A stretch of DNA of 64,000 nt from Croceicoccus marinus (GTDB taxonomy: Bacteria; Pseudomonadota; Alphaproteobacteria; Sphingomonadales; Sphingomonadaceae). Below the pieces are notes generated by a model that saw nothing but the letters and a program-made list of their open reading frames with translations, was not told where the DNA came from and ran no database searches. Both the position numbers and the translations under genes were made by a program. The stretch covers positions 620,001-684,000 of the forward strand of contig NZ_CP019603.1 of assembly GCF_001661675.2 (NCBI RefSeq), in the 5' to 3' direction. This document shows positions 56,594 to 64,000 of this stretch, piece after piece; position 1 is the first letter of the stretch, and the number at the start of each line of letters is the position of its first letter.

Positions 56594-57517
56594 CTAGTCG
56601 TAGATCGGGCGCAGCTCGTTATCGAGGTAATAGCGGGTCAGCGCCATCGACGCGAGCAGGTCGGGCGAGCCGTCGTATTCGATCGACATCCAGCCCTTGA
56701 ACTCGTGCTTCTTCAATAGCTTGTAGAGGCCCTTGAGGTCGAGCGTGCCCATGCCCGGTTCCCAGAACCAGCGTTTCCCGTCGTCGGTGATTTCGGGATC
56801 CTTGGAATAGCGTACGCTATCGGGCTGGTTTGCCGAGGCCGTGTCCTTGAGGTGGAACGTGCTGATCCGGTCGTGGTATTCGTCGTAGAACTTCAGCACA
56901 TCCTCACCCAGGATCGCGACCTGGGCGGTGTCGATGCAGTAATGAACGAGGGCCGGATCGGTCGATTCGATCAGCTCGCGGTGGTTGGGCAGGTTGATCG
57001 CGCAGAAGAACTCGTTGTGCAGGCCGATCTTCACGCCGTGATCGGTGGCATAGCGGCCGATCTCGTTCATGACCCTGGCGCAGTTCTGCACTTCCTCGCG
57101 GCTGAGCGGGCCGACGCCGTGATAGTTCTGCGTGGGGCAGGTGTTGAGATAGGTGCCGCCGAAGCGCACCAGCGTGTCGACCGCCTCGCGCCCGGCCTTG
57201 ACCGCCTCGTCGAAATGGTCGGCCTGGTGCGATGCGTGGGCACCGTGGAACATGCCGATCACGCTGACGCCGCGTTCCCTGGCGAAGTCGGTGAAACCCT
57301 CGGGCGAGCCGAACAGGGGGATGATGTCGGCCAGGTCCCAGGGCGCGATCTCGATCCCAGCGAAGCCCAGCGAGGACTGGTATTTCAGGATGCTGTCCCA
57401 GTCGGAATAATAGGCAGAATTGGTCTTGTCTTCGTAATAGAAGTCCCTGAAATTGGGGATTTCCTTGTACGGAATCGCCTTCCAGTGCGACATGTTGGCA
57501 TAGCGTATATTGGGCAT
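56594..57517 (-). CDS. Sugar phosphate isomerase/epimerase-family TIM-barrel protein (first of a pair)
   Basis: A 307-residue xylose-isomerase-like TIM barrel (AP endonuclease family 2). Metal-site motifs are GFAGIEIAPWDLADIIP, VSVIGMFHGAH, IGLHNEFFCAINLP, LVHYCIDTAQVAILG, ISTFHLKDTASA and GWMSIEYDGSPDLLA, giving the usual Glu, Asp, His and Glu ligands. The substrate is unknown. It lies 19 bases downstream of a second family member, and the two are only distantly alike. It is convergent with the aldo-keto reductase gene. Such isomerases occur in inositol, keto-sugar and 3-dehydroshikimate or aromatic routes; a dehydroshikimate-dehydratase-like role near a protocatechuate operon is possible but unproven. 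Confidence 0.8.
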   Translation of the reverse strand: MPNIRYANMSHWKAIPYKEIPNFRDFYYEDKTNSAYYSDWDSILKYQSSLGFAGIEIAPWDLADIIPLFGSPEGFTDFARERGVSVIGMFHGAHASHQADHFDEAVKAGREAVDTLVRFGGTYLNTCPTQNYHGVGPLSREEVQNCARVMNEIGRYATDHGVKIGLHNEFFCAINLPNHRELIESTDPALVHYCIDTAQVAILGEDVLKFYDEYHDRISTFHLKDTASANQPDSVRYSKDPEITDDGKRWFWEPGMGTLDLKGLYKLLKKHEFKGWMSIEYDGSPDLLASMALTRYYLDNELRPIYD

Positions 57518-57536
57518 TGCGGATTCTCCGTCCGTC

Positions 57537-58493
57537 TTAGTTCTGCAGTCGGTCGAGCAGCGCGCGGGTGCGCAGCAGGGCGCGGAATGGATCGCGCGTC
57601 TGGCGGGCGCTGCAGACCACCGGACCCTGATAGCCGAGGCTGTCGAGCAGGGCCGCGACCTGCGTCAGATCGACCGATCCCGTTCCCGGATCGCGATAGA
57701 CCTGGGTGGCGTGCGTGCTGGGAAATTCGGGATTGGGCGTCTTCCAGATGTCCTGCGTGTCGACCAGTTCGGTATCGGTCAGATGGACCGATCCGATCTG
57801 ATCGACATGCTTTTCCAGGAACTCGGCCGGGGAAATGCCCGCCACGAACAGGCTGGCGGTATCGAGGTCGAGTTTCACCGATGCAGGCAGCGCGTCCAGC
57901 AGCGGCATGATACGCGTCCCGCCGAACAGGCTCCAATATTCGTTACGCAGGGTGAGCGTCACGCCCAGTTCCTGCGCCTTTTCCGCAAGCCCGGTCAGCA
58001 GTTCCACCGTCTTGTCGGTGAATTCCTGCATCCGGCTTTCCAGATCGGGATGATACTGCAGGATGCGCCCGTAATAGGCCGAGGGGCTGATCGCGAAATA
58101 ATCGGCGCCCATGTCCGCCGCATGCGACAGGCCTTCACCCGCGAAATGGCCGGCTGCGCCAAAGAAGAAGCCAAGATTGTCGTTGCGCATGAACAGGTTG
58201 GGGTCGAAACTTACGCCCACCACTCGTTCGATTCCGCTTTCGCGCAGCAGCTTGCGATAGCCTTCTGCCGAATCGTATTTGGTGTTCACGCAATAGCGGT
58301 TGAACGGCACGCCGCTTCGTCCGCCGAACTGCCAGATCGGTTCATAGGGGATCTCGATCGCCGAAAAGCCGGATGCGGCGATCAGCGTGTAGAGTTCCTC
58401 CCAGAAATAGCGGCTTTCGTAGCGGTTCCGGTTGGGTTCCTGGTAATGGCGATTGATCAGGTCGAGACTTATGGCGACCGCGTCGGTTTTCAT
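57537..58493 (-). CDS. Sugar phosphate isomerase/epimerase-family TIM-barrel protein (second of a pair)
   Basis: A 318-residue TIM barrel of the same superfamily as its downstream neighbour: FSAIEIPYEPIWQFG, VVGVSFDPNLFMR, TLTLRNEYWSLFGGTRIMP, VKLDLDTASLFVAG and IGSVHLTDTELVD carry the expected metal ligands; YQGPVVCSARQTRDP replaces the usual final Glu strand, so the last metal ligand may be missing. The start at 58493 is chosen because similarity begins at TDAVAISLDLINRHY; an open frame continues upstream into the promoter. Transcribed leftward with the first protein, from the 227-base gap that holds the 58646 palindrome. Confidence 0.78.
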   Translation of the reverse strand: MKTDAVAISLDLINRHYQEPNRNRYESRYFWEELYTLIAASGFSAIEIPYEPIWQFGGRSGVPFNRYCVNTKYDSAEGYRKLLRESGIERVVGVSFDPNLFMRNDNLGFFFGAAGHFAGEGLSHAADMGADYFAISPSAYYGRILQYHPDLESRMQEFTDKTVELLTGLAEKAQELGVTLTLRNEYWSLFGGTRIMPLLDALPASVKLDLDTASLFVAGISPAEFLEKHVDQIGSVHLTDTELVDTQDIWKTPNPEFPSTHATQVYRDPGTGSVDLTQVAALLDSLGYQGPVVCSARQTRDPFRALLRTRALLDRLQN

Positions 58494-58645
58494 GGTTCTG
58501 TTCAGGCTCCTCGGGCGGATGCGTCCGTTCGGCGGACCATTCCTGTCGTCCTGCCGCCCGGATGGGATAGGGCCTTGTCGGGCCGGCACCGCATATCGGG
58601 CGTGCGGCAGCGACCATCGGGTCGATGCGCTCAGACACGAACCGA

Positions 58646-58657
58646 CGTTCTAGAACG
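58646..58657. promoter_or_regulatory. Perfect 12-bp palindrome CGTTCTAGAACG upstream of the isomerase pair
   Basis: The palindrome lies in the 58494-58720 gap, about 150 bases before the isomerase start and just after the TetR gene. Its TTCTAG core recurs in the 22-bp sites at 59423 and 61185, but in everted orientation. It could be a regulator site for the isomerase operon. Confidence 0.35.
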
Positions 58658-58720
58658 CCCAATCTGATCGTCAAGGCAATTGTGCCCGGTGCCGGACCGA
58701 AAAGGGCCGGCGGTGCAGGA

Positions 58721-59401
58721 TCAGTCCGAATGTTTCAGATACGCATAGGCCATCTCGGCCAGTTCGGGACGCAGCTTGACCCAGACGTCCGGATCCTCCG
58801 ACTCGCGCGTGGCGCCCAGGGCGAGCTGGCGCGCAACCGCGGCATAGATCAGGTAGAGCGTCATCTCGGCCTTCAGCCTGGCGTTTTCGGACCGGATCTC
58901 GTCGCGGTACGTCATCATCACCTCGGTCGTCTGCGCCAGAGCCCGGTAAGCGGTTTCCTTGCCGGGAGCGGACACCAGGGGATCGATCGACGCGCGCTGC
59001 ATGATCACCCGCAGCATGCCCGCGTGCTCGCCCATGAAGGCGGTATATTCATTGATATATATCGCCAGGAACTGCTTGAGATTGCTGCACTTGTCGGCGA
59101 CCGAGCGGACCATTGCGGCCTCTTCCTCGACCACCGACTGAAGCTCTTGCGCGATGACGGCATACAGCAGGCGCTCCTTGCTCTCGAACCGCAGATAGAT
59201 CGATCCGATCGAGACATTGCCCCGCTCGCTCACGTCCTGAAGCGTGAATTCCTCGCTACCGCGTTCGAGCATCAGCTCACGCGTGGCGACCAGCATCCTT
59301 TCGAAAGAGGCGAGGCTGCGGCCCTGGCGGGGGCGGCGGCTGACGGCGGCCTGCGAAAGTTTTTCGAGGCCGGGCGTGGGGCTGGTTGACTGGGTTGACA
59401 T
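58721..59401 (-). CDS. TetR-family regulator
   Basis: A 226-residue TetR regulator. The N-terminal DNA-binding domain is seen in ERMLVATRELMLERGSEEFT, then LQDVSERGNVSIGSIYLRF and ESKERLLYAVIAQ. The helical ligand domain follows (FLAIYINEYTAFMGEHAGML) and ends in ELAEMAYAYLKHSD. The first 25 residues are Ser/Pro-rich and basic. The start at 59401 is the first ATG before the domain; a start 15 bases upstream is possible. It is divergent from the luciferase-like gene, and a palindrome at 59423 lies just upstream of its start, so it most likely represses itself and the divergent unit. Ligand unknown. Confidence 0.87.
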   Translation of the reverse strand: MSTQSTSPTPGLEKLSQAAVSRRPRQGRSLASFERMLVATRELMLERGSEEFTLQDVSERGNVSIGSIYLRFESKERLLYAVIAQELQSVVEEEAAMVRSVADKCSNLKQFLAIYINEYTAFMGEHAGMLRVIMQRASIDPLVSAPGKETAYRALAQTTEVMMTYRDEIRSENARLKAEMTLYLIYAAVARQLALGATRESEDPDVWVKLRPELAEMAYAYLKHSD

Positions 59402-59422
59402 CCGTCGCAAAAGCATCAAGAG

Positions 59423-59444
59423 AATAAGAACGTCAATTCTAATT
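59423..59444. promoter_or_regulatory. Candidate TetR operator in the tetR/monooxygenase divergent promoter
   Basis: Imperfect palindrome AATAAGAAC-N4-ATTCTAATT (arms 59423-59431 and 59436-59444), 7 of 9 arm bases paired. It matches the site at 61185-61206 in arm length, spacer and the conserved ATTCTAnTT half. A second CAATTCT at 59464-59470 lies exactly 30 bases after the one at 59434-59440, which may be another half-site. Confidence 0.5.
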
Positions 59445-59491
59445 TGTGTCGATCCAGCGATTTCAATTCTGGAATGGGAAGGGATTATCAG

Positions 59492-60592
59492 ATGCGTTTT
59501 TCGGTTTTTCTCAACGCACGAGCCATGCGGCCTGAGGATGATCGCAAGCTTATCAAGGACCTCGAGACTCATGCGCTGAAGGCGCGCGATGCTGGGTTCG
59601 AAGCGATCTTCATGCCCGATCACCACTTCAACGGGTACATGCCGATCGCCAGCGACAGCTTCATCTTCGCCGGATACCTGGCCGCGAAAATGCCCGAGAT
59701 GTACTTCGGCTTCTCGGTCGTGTCGGTTCCGCTGCACCACCCGGTGCGCTTCGTGGAGCGGATCAACATCCTGGACCAGCTGACCGACGGCAAGCTGCTG
59801 GTCGGTGTCGGCAGCGGCACCACGCCCGAGGAAATGATCGGCTTCGGCGTCAACTATGCCGAATCGAAGGACGTGTCCGAGCGCAATCTCGACCTTGCCG
59901 AGCAGCTGTGGGCCAAGACCATGGACGATCCGGCGATCGAGATCGCCAACGGCCCGCACCAGGGCCGCGTGTTGCAGCGCATCGCGCCGGTCGCCTATAC
60001 CAAGGGCCATGCACCGCTGATGTCGGTCGCCATGAAGGAAGCCAGCACCCGCCGCGCGGGCGAGAATGGCTGGCCCGCGTTCATCCCGGCCTTCACCCCG
60101 CCGAAGATCGGCGGCACCGAACCGTTCAAGCATGTCGAGAAATATTTCACTGCTTACAAGGATGTGCTGACGTCGTCGGGTCACGACCAGTCGACGATCG
60201 ACCGCGCGCTGGGGTGGTCGACCCACACCTATCAGTGCGTCCATGTCGCCGAGACCGACGAGCAGGCGCGCGAGGAGCTGGAAGTGATCCTGCGCTCCTA
60301 TCAGGACGCGATCGAGCGCGAGGCCGAGTTCAATGCCCGGGCCGAAAGCGACGACGCCAACAAGAAGACCGATCGCACGCCCGACGCGCTGAGCGAGGAC
60401 TGGATCGGCACCTGGTGCCTCTATGGCTCACCCGAGACGGTGATCGAGCATCTGAAGCCCTATCAGGAGCTGGGCATCGGCAACATCCTGTGCGGCACGA
60501 CCACCGGCCCGCTGACGGACGAGCGCCTGCGCCTCGGCAACCAGACGCTAGACCTGATTTCCCGCAAGGTCATGCCGGGGCTGGAGGGATGA
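59492..60592 (+). CDS. LLM-class flavin-dependent (luciferase-like) oxidoreductase
   Basis: A 366-residue luciferase-like monooxygenase. The family pattern is ARDAGFEAIFMPDHHFNGYM, FSVVSVPLHHPVRFVERI, ILDQLTDGKLLVGVGSG, and the C-terminal WCLYGSPETVIEHLKPYQEL with GNILCGTTTGPL. It uses reduced FMN and O2; the flavin reductase gene follows with a 4-base overlap, so the pair is a two-component monooxygenase. Substrate unknown; ring hydroxylation, Baeyer-Villiger and desulfonation are all known in the family. Start ATG 59492 with AAGGGA upstream. Divergent from the TetR gene. Confidence 0.85.
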   Translation: MRFSVFLNARAMRPEDDRKLIKDLETHALKARDAGFEAIFMPDHHFNGYMPIASDSFIFAGYLAAKMPEMYFGFSVVSVPLHHPVRFVERINILDQLTDGKLLVGVGSGTTPEEMIGFGVNYAESKDVSERNLDLAEQLWAKTMDDPAIEIANGPHQGRVLQRIAPVAYTKGHAPLMSVAMKEASTRRAGENGWPAFIPAFTPPKIGGTEPFKHVEKYFTAYKDVLTSSGHDQSTIDRALGWSTHTYQCVHVAETDEQAREELEVILRSYQDAIEREAEFNARAESDDANKKTDRTPDALSEDWIGTWCLYGSPETVIEHLKPYQELGIGNILCGTTTGPLTDERLRLGNQTLDLISRKVMPGLEG

Positions 60593-61167
60593 GCCGCCAG
60601 CCCCGCATCGTCGGCATCGGCGGTACCCAGCGGCCCAATTCGTCGACCGAGCTGCTGGCGCGCGCGGTGCTCGACATCTGCGCCAGCCACGGCGCCGATG
60701 TCCGCCTGTTCGGCGGCGAGCAGCTGGCCGCGCTGCCGCATTACGATCCCTATTCGTCCGACCGCACCGGCGGCGAGCGGGACTTCGTGGAAGCGGTGCG
60801 GCAGGCCGACGGCATCGTCATCGCCTCGCCCAGCTATCACGGCGGGGTGTCGGGCCTGATCAAGAACGCCATCGACCTGCTGGAAGACCTGCGCGCGGAT
60901 GAGCGGCCCTATTTCGACGGCCGCCCGGTCGGTCTGCTGGTGTCGGCGGCGGGTTGGCAGGCGGGCGGCGTCACCCTCGCTGCGCTGCGCGGCATCGTGC
61001 ACGCGATGCGGGGCTGGCCGACTCCGATGGGCATCGCGATCAACTCGATCGAGCAGAAGCCGTTCGCCGAAGACGGCTCGCTCAAGGACAGCCAGGTGGC
61101 CGGGCAACTCGACGCGATGGCACGTCAGCTTGCGGTGGGCTGCGTCGGCCTCAGCAATCGCCATTGA
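60589..61167 (+). CDS. NAD(P)H-dependent FMN reductase
   Basis: A 192-residue flavodoxin-fold reductase: IVGIGGTQRPNSSTELLARA binds the phosphate, and IVIASPSYHGGVSGLIKNAI with DLLEDL is the flavin-binding motif of the SsuE/NADPH-dependent FMN reductase family. It supplies FMNH2 to the preceding luciferase-like oxygenase. ATG 60589 overlaps the oxygenase stop. The gap after it carries a palindrome before the TonB receptor gene, so the receptor may be co-regulated rather than simply co-transcribed. Confidence 0.87.
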   Translation: MSRQPRIVGIGGTQRPNSSTELLARAVLDICASHGADVRLFGGEQLAALPHYDPYSSDRTGGERDFVEAVRQADGIVIASPSYHGGVSGLIKNAIDLLEDLRADERPYFDGRPVGLLVSAAGWQAGGVTLAALRGIVHAMRGWPTPMGIAINSIEQKPFAEDGSLKDSQVAGQLDAMARQLAVGCVGLSNRH

Positions 61168-61184
61168 CAAGGGCTGCCAGTCCT

Positions 61185-61206
61185 AACTAAAATCAAAATT
61201 CTAGTT
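61185..61206. promoter_or_regulatory. Candidate TetR operator before the TonB receptor gene
   Basis: Palindrome AACTAAAAT-N4-ATTCTAGTT (arms 61185-61193 and 61198-61206), 8 of 9 arm bases paired. Same architecture as the site at 59423-59444; together the consensus is AAnTAgAAT-N4-ATTCTAnTT. It lies 42 bases before the receptor start. Confidence 0.55.
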
Positions 61207-61248
61207 CACTGCCCGGATGGAAAGACCGGCGGTAAAGGGAGAGGTTTC

Positions 61249-63558
61249 ATGAGAGTACCCCATTACAGGCATTTCCTGTTCGCGAGCTGCGCCTTGGGCG
61301 TGGTGGCGACTCCTGCGTTCGCGCAGGACCCCGGCCCGGCCCCAACCGATGACGGCGTGATCATCGTCACGGCGCAGAACCGGTCCGAAAACGTGCAGGA
61401 CGTTCCGATCGCGATCGACGTCATCGGCGACGAGGCGATCGAGGATGCAGGTATCACCGACTTCCAGGATTTGAGCCGCGTCGCGCCGGTCCTCAACATC
61501 ACCCAGGACGGCAACTATACCCGGGTCGCCGTGCGCGGCGTGGGCACCAATTCGAACGACGAGGGGCAGGACCAGTCGGTCGCGGTCAATATCGACGGCG
61601 AATACATCAACCGCCCCAACGTGCTGAACCTGGCGCTGTTCGACATCGACCGGATTGAGGTGCTGCGCGGGCCGCAGGGCACGCTTTATGGCCGCAACGC
61701 GACCGGCGGCGCGATCAACTTCATCACGCGCAAAGCCGGCACCGAGTTCGGCGCCGACATCAATGCGACCTATGGAAATTACGACCATCGGAAGCTGGAA
61801 GCGGGCGTCGACATTCCGTTCGGTCCGATCGGCGGCCTCCGCCTGGCGGGCGTGTACAACAAGCGCGACGGCTATTTCTTCCACCCCAATCGCGAAGCGG
61901 CGGGTAGCGACAAAGTTCGCAGCGGCACTGCCGACAATCTGGGTGCCCGCGCCACCATCAGCCTGACGCCCACCGATGCGCTGACCATCGATTTGTCAGG
62001 CGAATATGTCCATAACGAGAATATCGTCGGTGCCTTCGCGTCTTACAATTTCAACGCGCCGGGGCAGGGGCCTGGTCCCGACTGCTCGCAGAACGGCTTC
62101 GTCGACGCTGCTCCGCTGATTCCTGGTGGGCAGTGCATCCCGCTCAACACCAATGTCGCGGACGCTTTCCCCGATCGTTCGTCCTATGACGGGCCGGTGC
62201 CGCAGATCCCGCTCAATCCCAACGAGCAGGACAGCTACGCGGTGCGCGGCAAGGTCCAGTACGACCTCGGCGGTGCAACGCTGACCTACCTCGGCGGCTA
62301 TCGCCGCACGGATCAGGACACCGACCTCGCCCTGCCGCGCTACACGTTTTATGAATTCGACAACACGGTCGAGACGCAGAGCCACGAGCTTCGCCTGAAC
62401 GGCACGGCCGGTGCGCTCACCTATCAGGGCGGCTTCTTCTATTATCGTGAGCAGCTGAGCAATCTGCGCGGCCTGTACAGCCCTTTCATCGGCCCCAACG
62501 GCAGCTTCCTCAACACTTTCGCGCGCGATACCGATTCCAAAAGTTACGCCGGTTTCGGACAGGTGGAATTCGCGGTAACCGACACGGTCACCCTGGTCGG
62601 CGGCCTGCGCTATACGATCGATCGCCGCGACGGCGTGTTCGGGAATTACGGCTTCCGTTTCAACACGGCTCCCGTCGCTCCCGAAGGGCCGCCGAATTCG
62701 ATCGTGGAGCTGGAGCAGGACAACGAGCAGCTGACCTGGCTGGCGGGCGTCAACTATCAGCCCAACATGGACACGCTGATCTATGGCAAGGTGTCGACCG
62801 GCTACAAGTCGGGCGGTTTCGACAGCGTCGGTCCATATGATCCCGAAACGAACACGGCCTATGAAGGCGGCGTGAAGCTGAACCTGGGTCCGCGCGGCGA
62901 GCATGTGCTGAACGCTGCCGGGTTCTATTACGACTACACGGATCTGCAGACCGCGGTCCTGCTCGATCCGGGTATCGGCCAGCAGGTGTTCAACGCCGGT
63001 GCCGCCACCATCTGGGGTGTCGAGGTCGAGGGCAATTTTAAGCTCAGCCCGCTCGACACGTTCAGCGCCTCGTTCAACTATCTGAACGCGGAATATGACG
63101 AGCTGTTCGCGTCCTATGCGATCTTCGACACCGAGAACCCGAACAACAACGGGCTTCCCGACCTGGATCCCGGCCCGGCGCTGGTGCAGCCGAACCTGGC
63201 AGGCAACACGCTTCCGCAATCGCCCAAGTTCACCATCACGCTGGGCTATGACCACGTGTTCGAACTGGGCAATGCGGGTACGATCACGGCCAGCGCCTAT
63301 TCGCGGTTCAAGAGCGAATATTTCACGACCATCTTCAACTATCGGTCGGGCGAGCAGGAAGCCTTCACCCAGACCGACCTGAGCCTGAAGTATCAGCCGC
63401 TCAGCGAGGTGTGGAGCATCCAGGCGTTCGTCCGCAACCTCGAGGATGAGCAGCCGCTGGCGTATGCGAACTTCGTGTCGGCCGGTCCGGACGACAACTT
63501 CGACTTCGCGTTCCAGGCGCCGCGTACCTATGGCGTGCGCGTGGGCGTGGAATTCTGA
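61249..63558 (+). CDS. TonB-dependent outer-membrane receptor
   Basis: A 769-residue receptor. A signal peptide ends in GVVATPAFAQ, the mature start DDGVIIVTAQNRSENVQDVP contains a TonB-box-like stretch, and the plug follows (SRVAPVLNITQDGNYTRVAV, EVLRGPQGTLYGRNATGGAI). The 22-strand barrel runs to the terminal YGVRVGVEF with a final aromatic, as required for outer-membrane assembly. It belongs to the large sphingomonad group that imports aromatic, sugar or siderophore-like ligands; the plug has no iron-receptor hallmark that I recognise. It has a GGGAGAGG ribosome site. Regulation by the neighbouring TetR protein is suggested by the 61185 palindrome. Confidence 0.93.
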   Translation: MRVPHYRHFLFASCALGVVATPAFAQDPGPAPTDDGVIIVTAQNRSENVQDVPIAIDVIGDEAIEDAGITDFQDLSRVAPVLNITQDGNYTRVAVRGVGTNSNDEGQDQSVAVNIDGEYINRPNVLNLALFDIDRIEVLRGPQGTLYGRNATGGAINFITRKAGTEFGADINATYGNYDHRKLEAGVDIPFGPIGGLRLAGVYNKRDGYFFHPNREAAGSDKVRSGTADNLGARATISLTPTDALTIDLSGEYVHNENIVGAFASYNFNAPGQGPGPDCSQNGFVDAAPLIPGGQCIPLNTNVADAFPDRSSYDGPVPQIPLNPNEQDSYAVRGKVQYDLGGATLTYLGGYRRTDQDTDLALPRYTFYEFDNTVETQSHELRLNGTAGALTYQGGFFYYREQLSNLRGLYSPFIGPNGSFLNTFARDTDSKSYAGFGQVEFAVTDTVTLVGGLRYTIDRRDGVFGNYGFRFNTAPVAPEGPPNSIVELEQDNEQLTWLAGVNYQPNMDTLIYGKVSTGYKSGGFDSVGPYDPETNTAYEGGVKLNLGPRGEHVLNAAGFYYDYTDLQTAVLLDPGIGQQVFNAGAATIWGVEVEGNFKLSPLDTFSASFNYLNAEYDELFASYAIFDTENPNNNGLPDLDPGPALVQPNLAGNTLPQSPKFTITLGYDHVFELGNAGTITASAYSRFKSEYFTTIFNYRSGEQEAFTQTDLSLKYQPLSEVWSIQAFVRNLEDEQPLAYANFVSAGPDDNFDFAFQAPRTYGVRVGVEF

Positions 63559-63565
63559 TCGGAAA

Positions 63566-63593
63566 GGCTGCCCGTTCCCTGGGGCGGGCAGCC
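63566..63593 (+). terminator. Hairpin after the TonB receptor gene
   Basis: GGCTGCCCG (63566-63574) and CGGGCAGCC (63585-63593), perfect 9-bp arms, 10-base loop, directly after the stop. No T-tract follows, so termination may need Rho. Confidence 0.5.
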
Positions 63594-64000
63594 ACCGACA
63601 TGGATTATCGCAGTGCACGTACCGGCCAATCGCGTCCAAGCGACATGACCGCCCGATCGTCCGATGCCGTGCGGCCATTTTCGGGCGTGTCGCGGCGGTG
63701 GCACCGACAGGCTGCACCACGTGCAAGCGCGCGGCAATGCTGTGCGGAACGGCCGGCACCGGGCCGAGGAGCATCGCTTTCTCGCCGCCCCGCTCCCGCG
63801 CGGGTTGTTTCCGCACGGGCAATTCCCGGACGCCACTCGGCTTGCCGCAAGCGTGGGGCAGGGGGCTTCGACCGGTGTCCGGTGCTCTGGCGTTTCGATC
63901 GGTCGAACCGGCAGGCGGTCAGGCCAGGCCGGTACGAATATTCGTCGATCGCGGGCCATTATTTCCTGTTCGGCATCGTCGCCTGCCCGGTGCAGCGGGC
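63594..64000. other. Right-end region without a supportable gene
   Basis: An open plus-strand frame starts at ATG 63600 and runs off the window edge without a stop, but its translation is Arg/Pro/Cys-rich with no recognisable domain and no ribosome site, as expected from GC-rich non-coding DNA. Minus-strand frames here look equally random. Nothing else is recognised; a gene beginning beyond the edge is possible. Confidence 0.4.

Noticed and set aside
59402..60244. Possible 280-residue N-terminal extension of the TetR protein
   Set aside because: The extension is antisense to the luciferase-like gene and crosses the divergent promoter. The normal TetR N-terminus begins at 59401.
63600..64000. 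Plus-strand gene running off the right edge
   Set aside because: The translation is Arg/Pro/Cys-rich, without ribosome site or similarity, so it is listed only as an unexplained region.

Overview
The window looks like chromosomal DNA of a high-GC alphaproteobacterium of the Sphingomonadales (Sphingobium, Novosphingobium or Erythrobacteraceae-like). Reasons: a complete LigAB-type protocatechuate 4,5-cleavage pathway close to the Sphingobium SYK-6 proteins as I remember them, a TonB-dependent receptor, a PQQ-type sugar dehydrogenase, tight operons with 4-base start/stop overlaps, and candidate EcfG-type general-stress promoters. I see no rRNA, tRNA, CRISPR array, insertion sequence, phage gene or clear pseudogene.

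Layout. (1) 1-12580: an alpha-glucan/trehalose operon on the plus strand, treS-mak (5' end outside the window), glgB, glgX, treZ, malQ, treY, each gene overlapping the next by 4 bases. (2) 12608-13834: a secreted PQQ-type sugar dehydrogenase on the minus strand. (3) 14056-21486: a fatty-acid beta-oxidation operon (FadE-type dehydrogenase, thiolase, FadJ-type multifunctional enzyme, CoA hydrolase/transferase). (4) 21637-27679: a tripartite RND efflux operon. (5) 27807-30528: three envelope genes (small Asp-rich Ca-binding-like protein, outer-membrane phospholipase A, PRC-barrel protein). (6) 30694-34911: an operon laid out like a type I secretion system, but its ABC protein has lost essentially every ATPase motif. 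(7) 35039-37544: an SDR, an M50-like membrane protein and a methyltransferase. (8) 37655-63558: a lignin-aromatics island.

The aromatics island works as a funnel. PobA turns 4-hydroxybenzoate into protocatechuate. LigM removes the methyl group of vanillate onto tetrahydrofolate. MetF, PurU, FolD, a FolB-like protein and a MetE-core protein handle the resulting C1 units. LigAB opens the ring, LigC forms 2-pyrone-4,6-dicarboxylate, LigI hydrolyses it, LigU tautomerises, LigJ hydrates, and LigK splits the product to pyruvate and oxaloacetate. Regulators are interspersed: AraC-type beside pobA, IclR, a LysR protein with two DNA-binding domains beside the lig operons, and TetR. The right end holds an uncharacterised module: two sugar-isomerase-like TIM barrels, a TetR regulator, a luciferase-like flavin monooxygenase, a flavin reductase and a TonB receptor. 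The last two transcription units appear linked by a shared 22-bp palindrome.

The best candidate for an undescribed system is the pseudo-ABC/HlyD/TolC operon. Next are the TetR-controlled flavin monooxygenase module and the C1-disposal island beside ligM.
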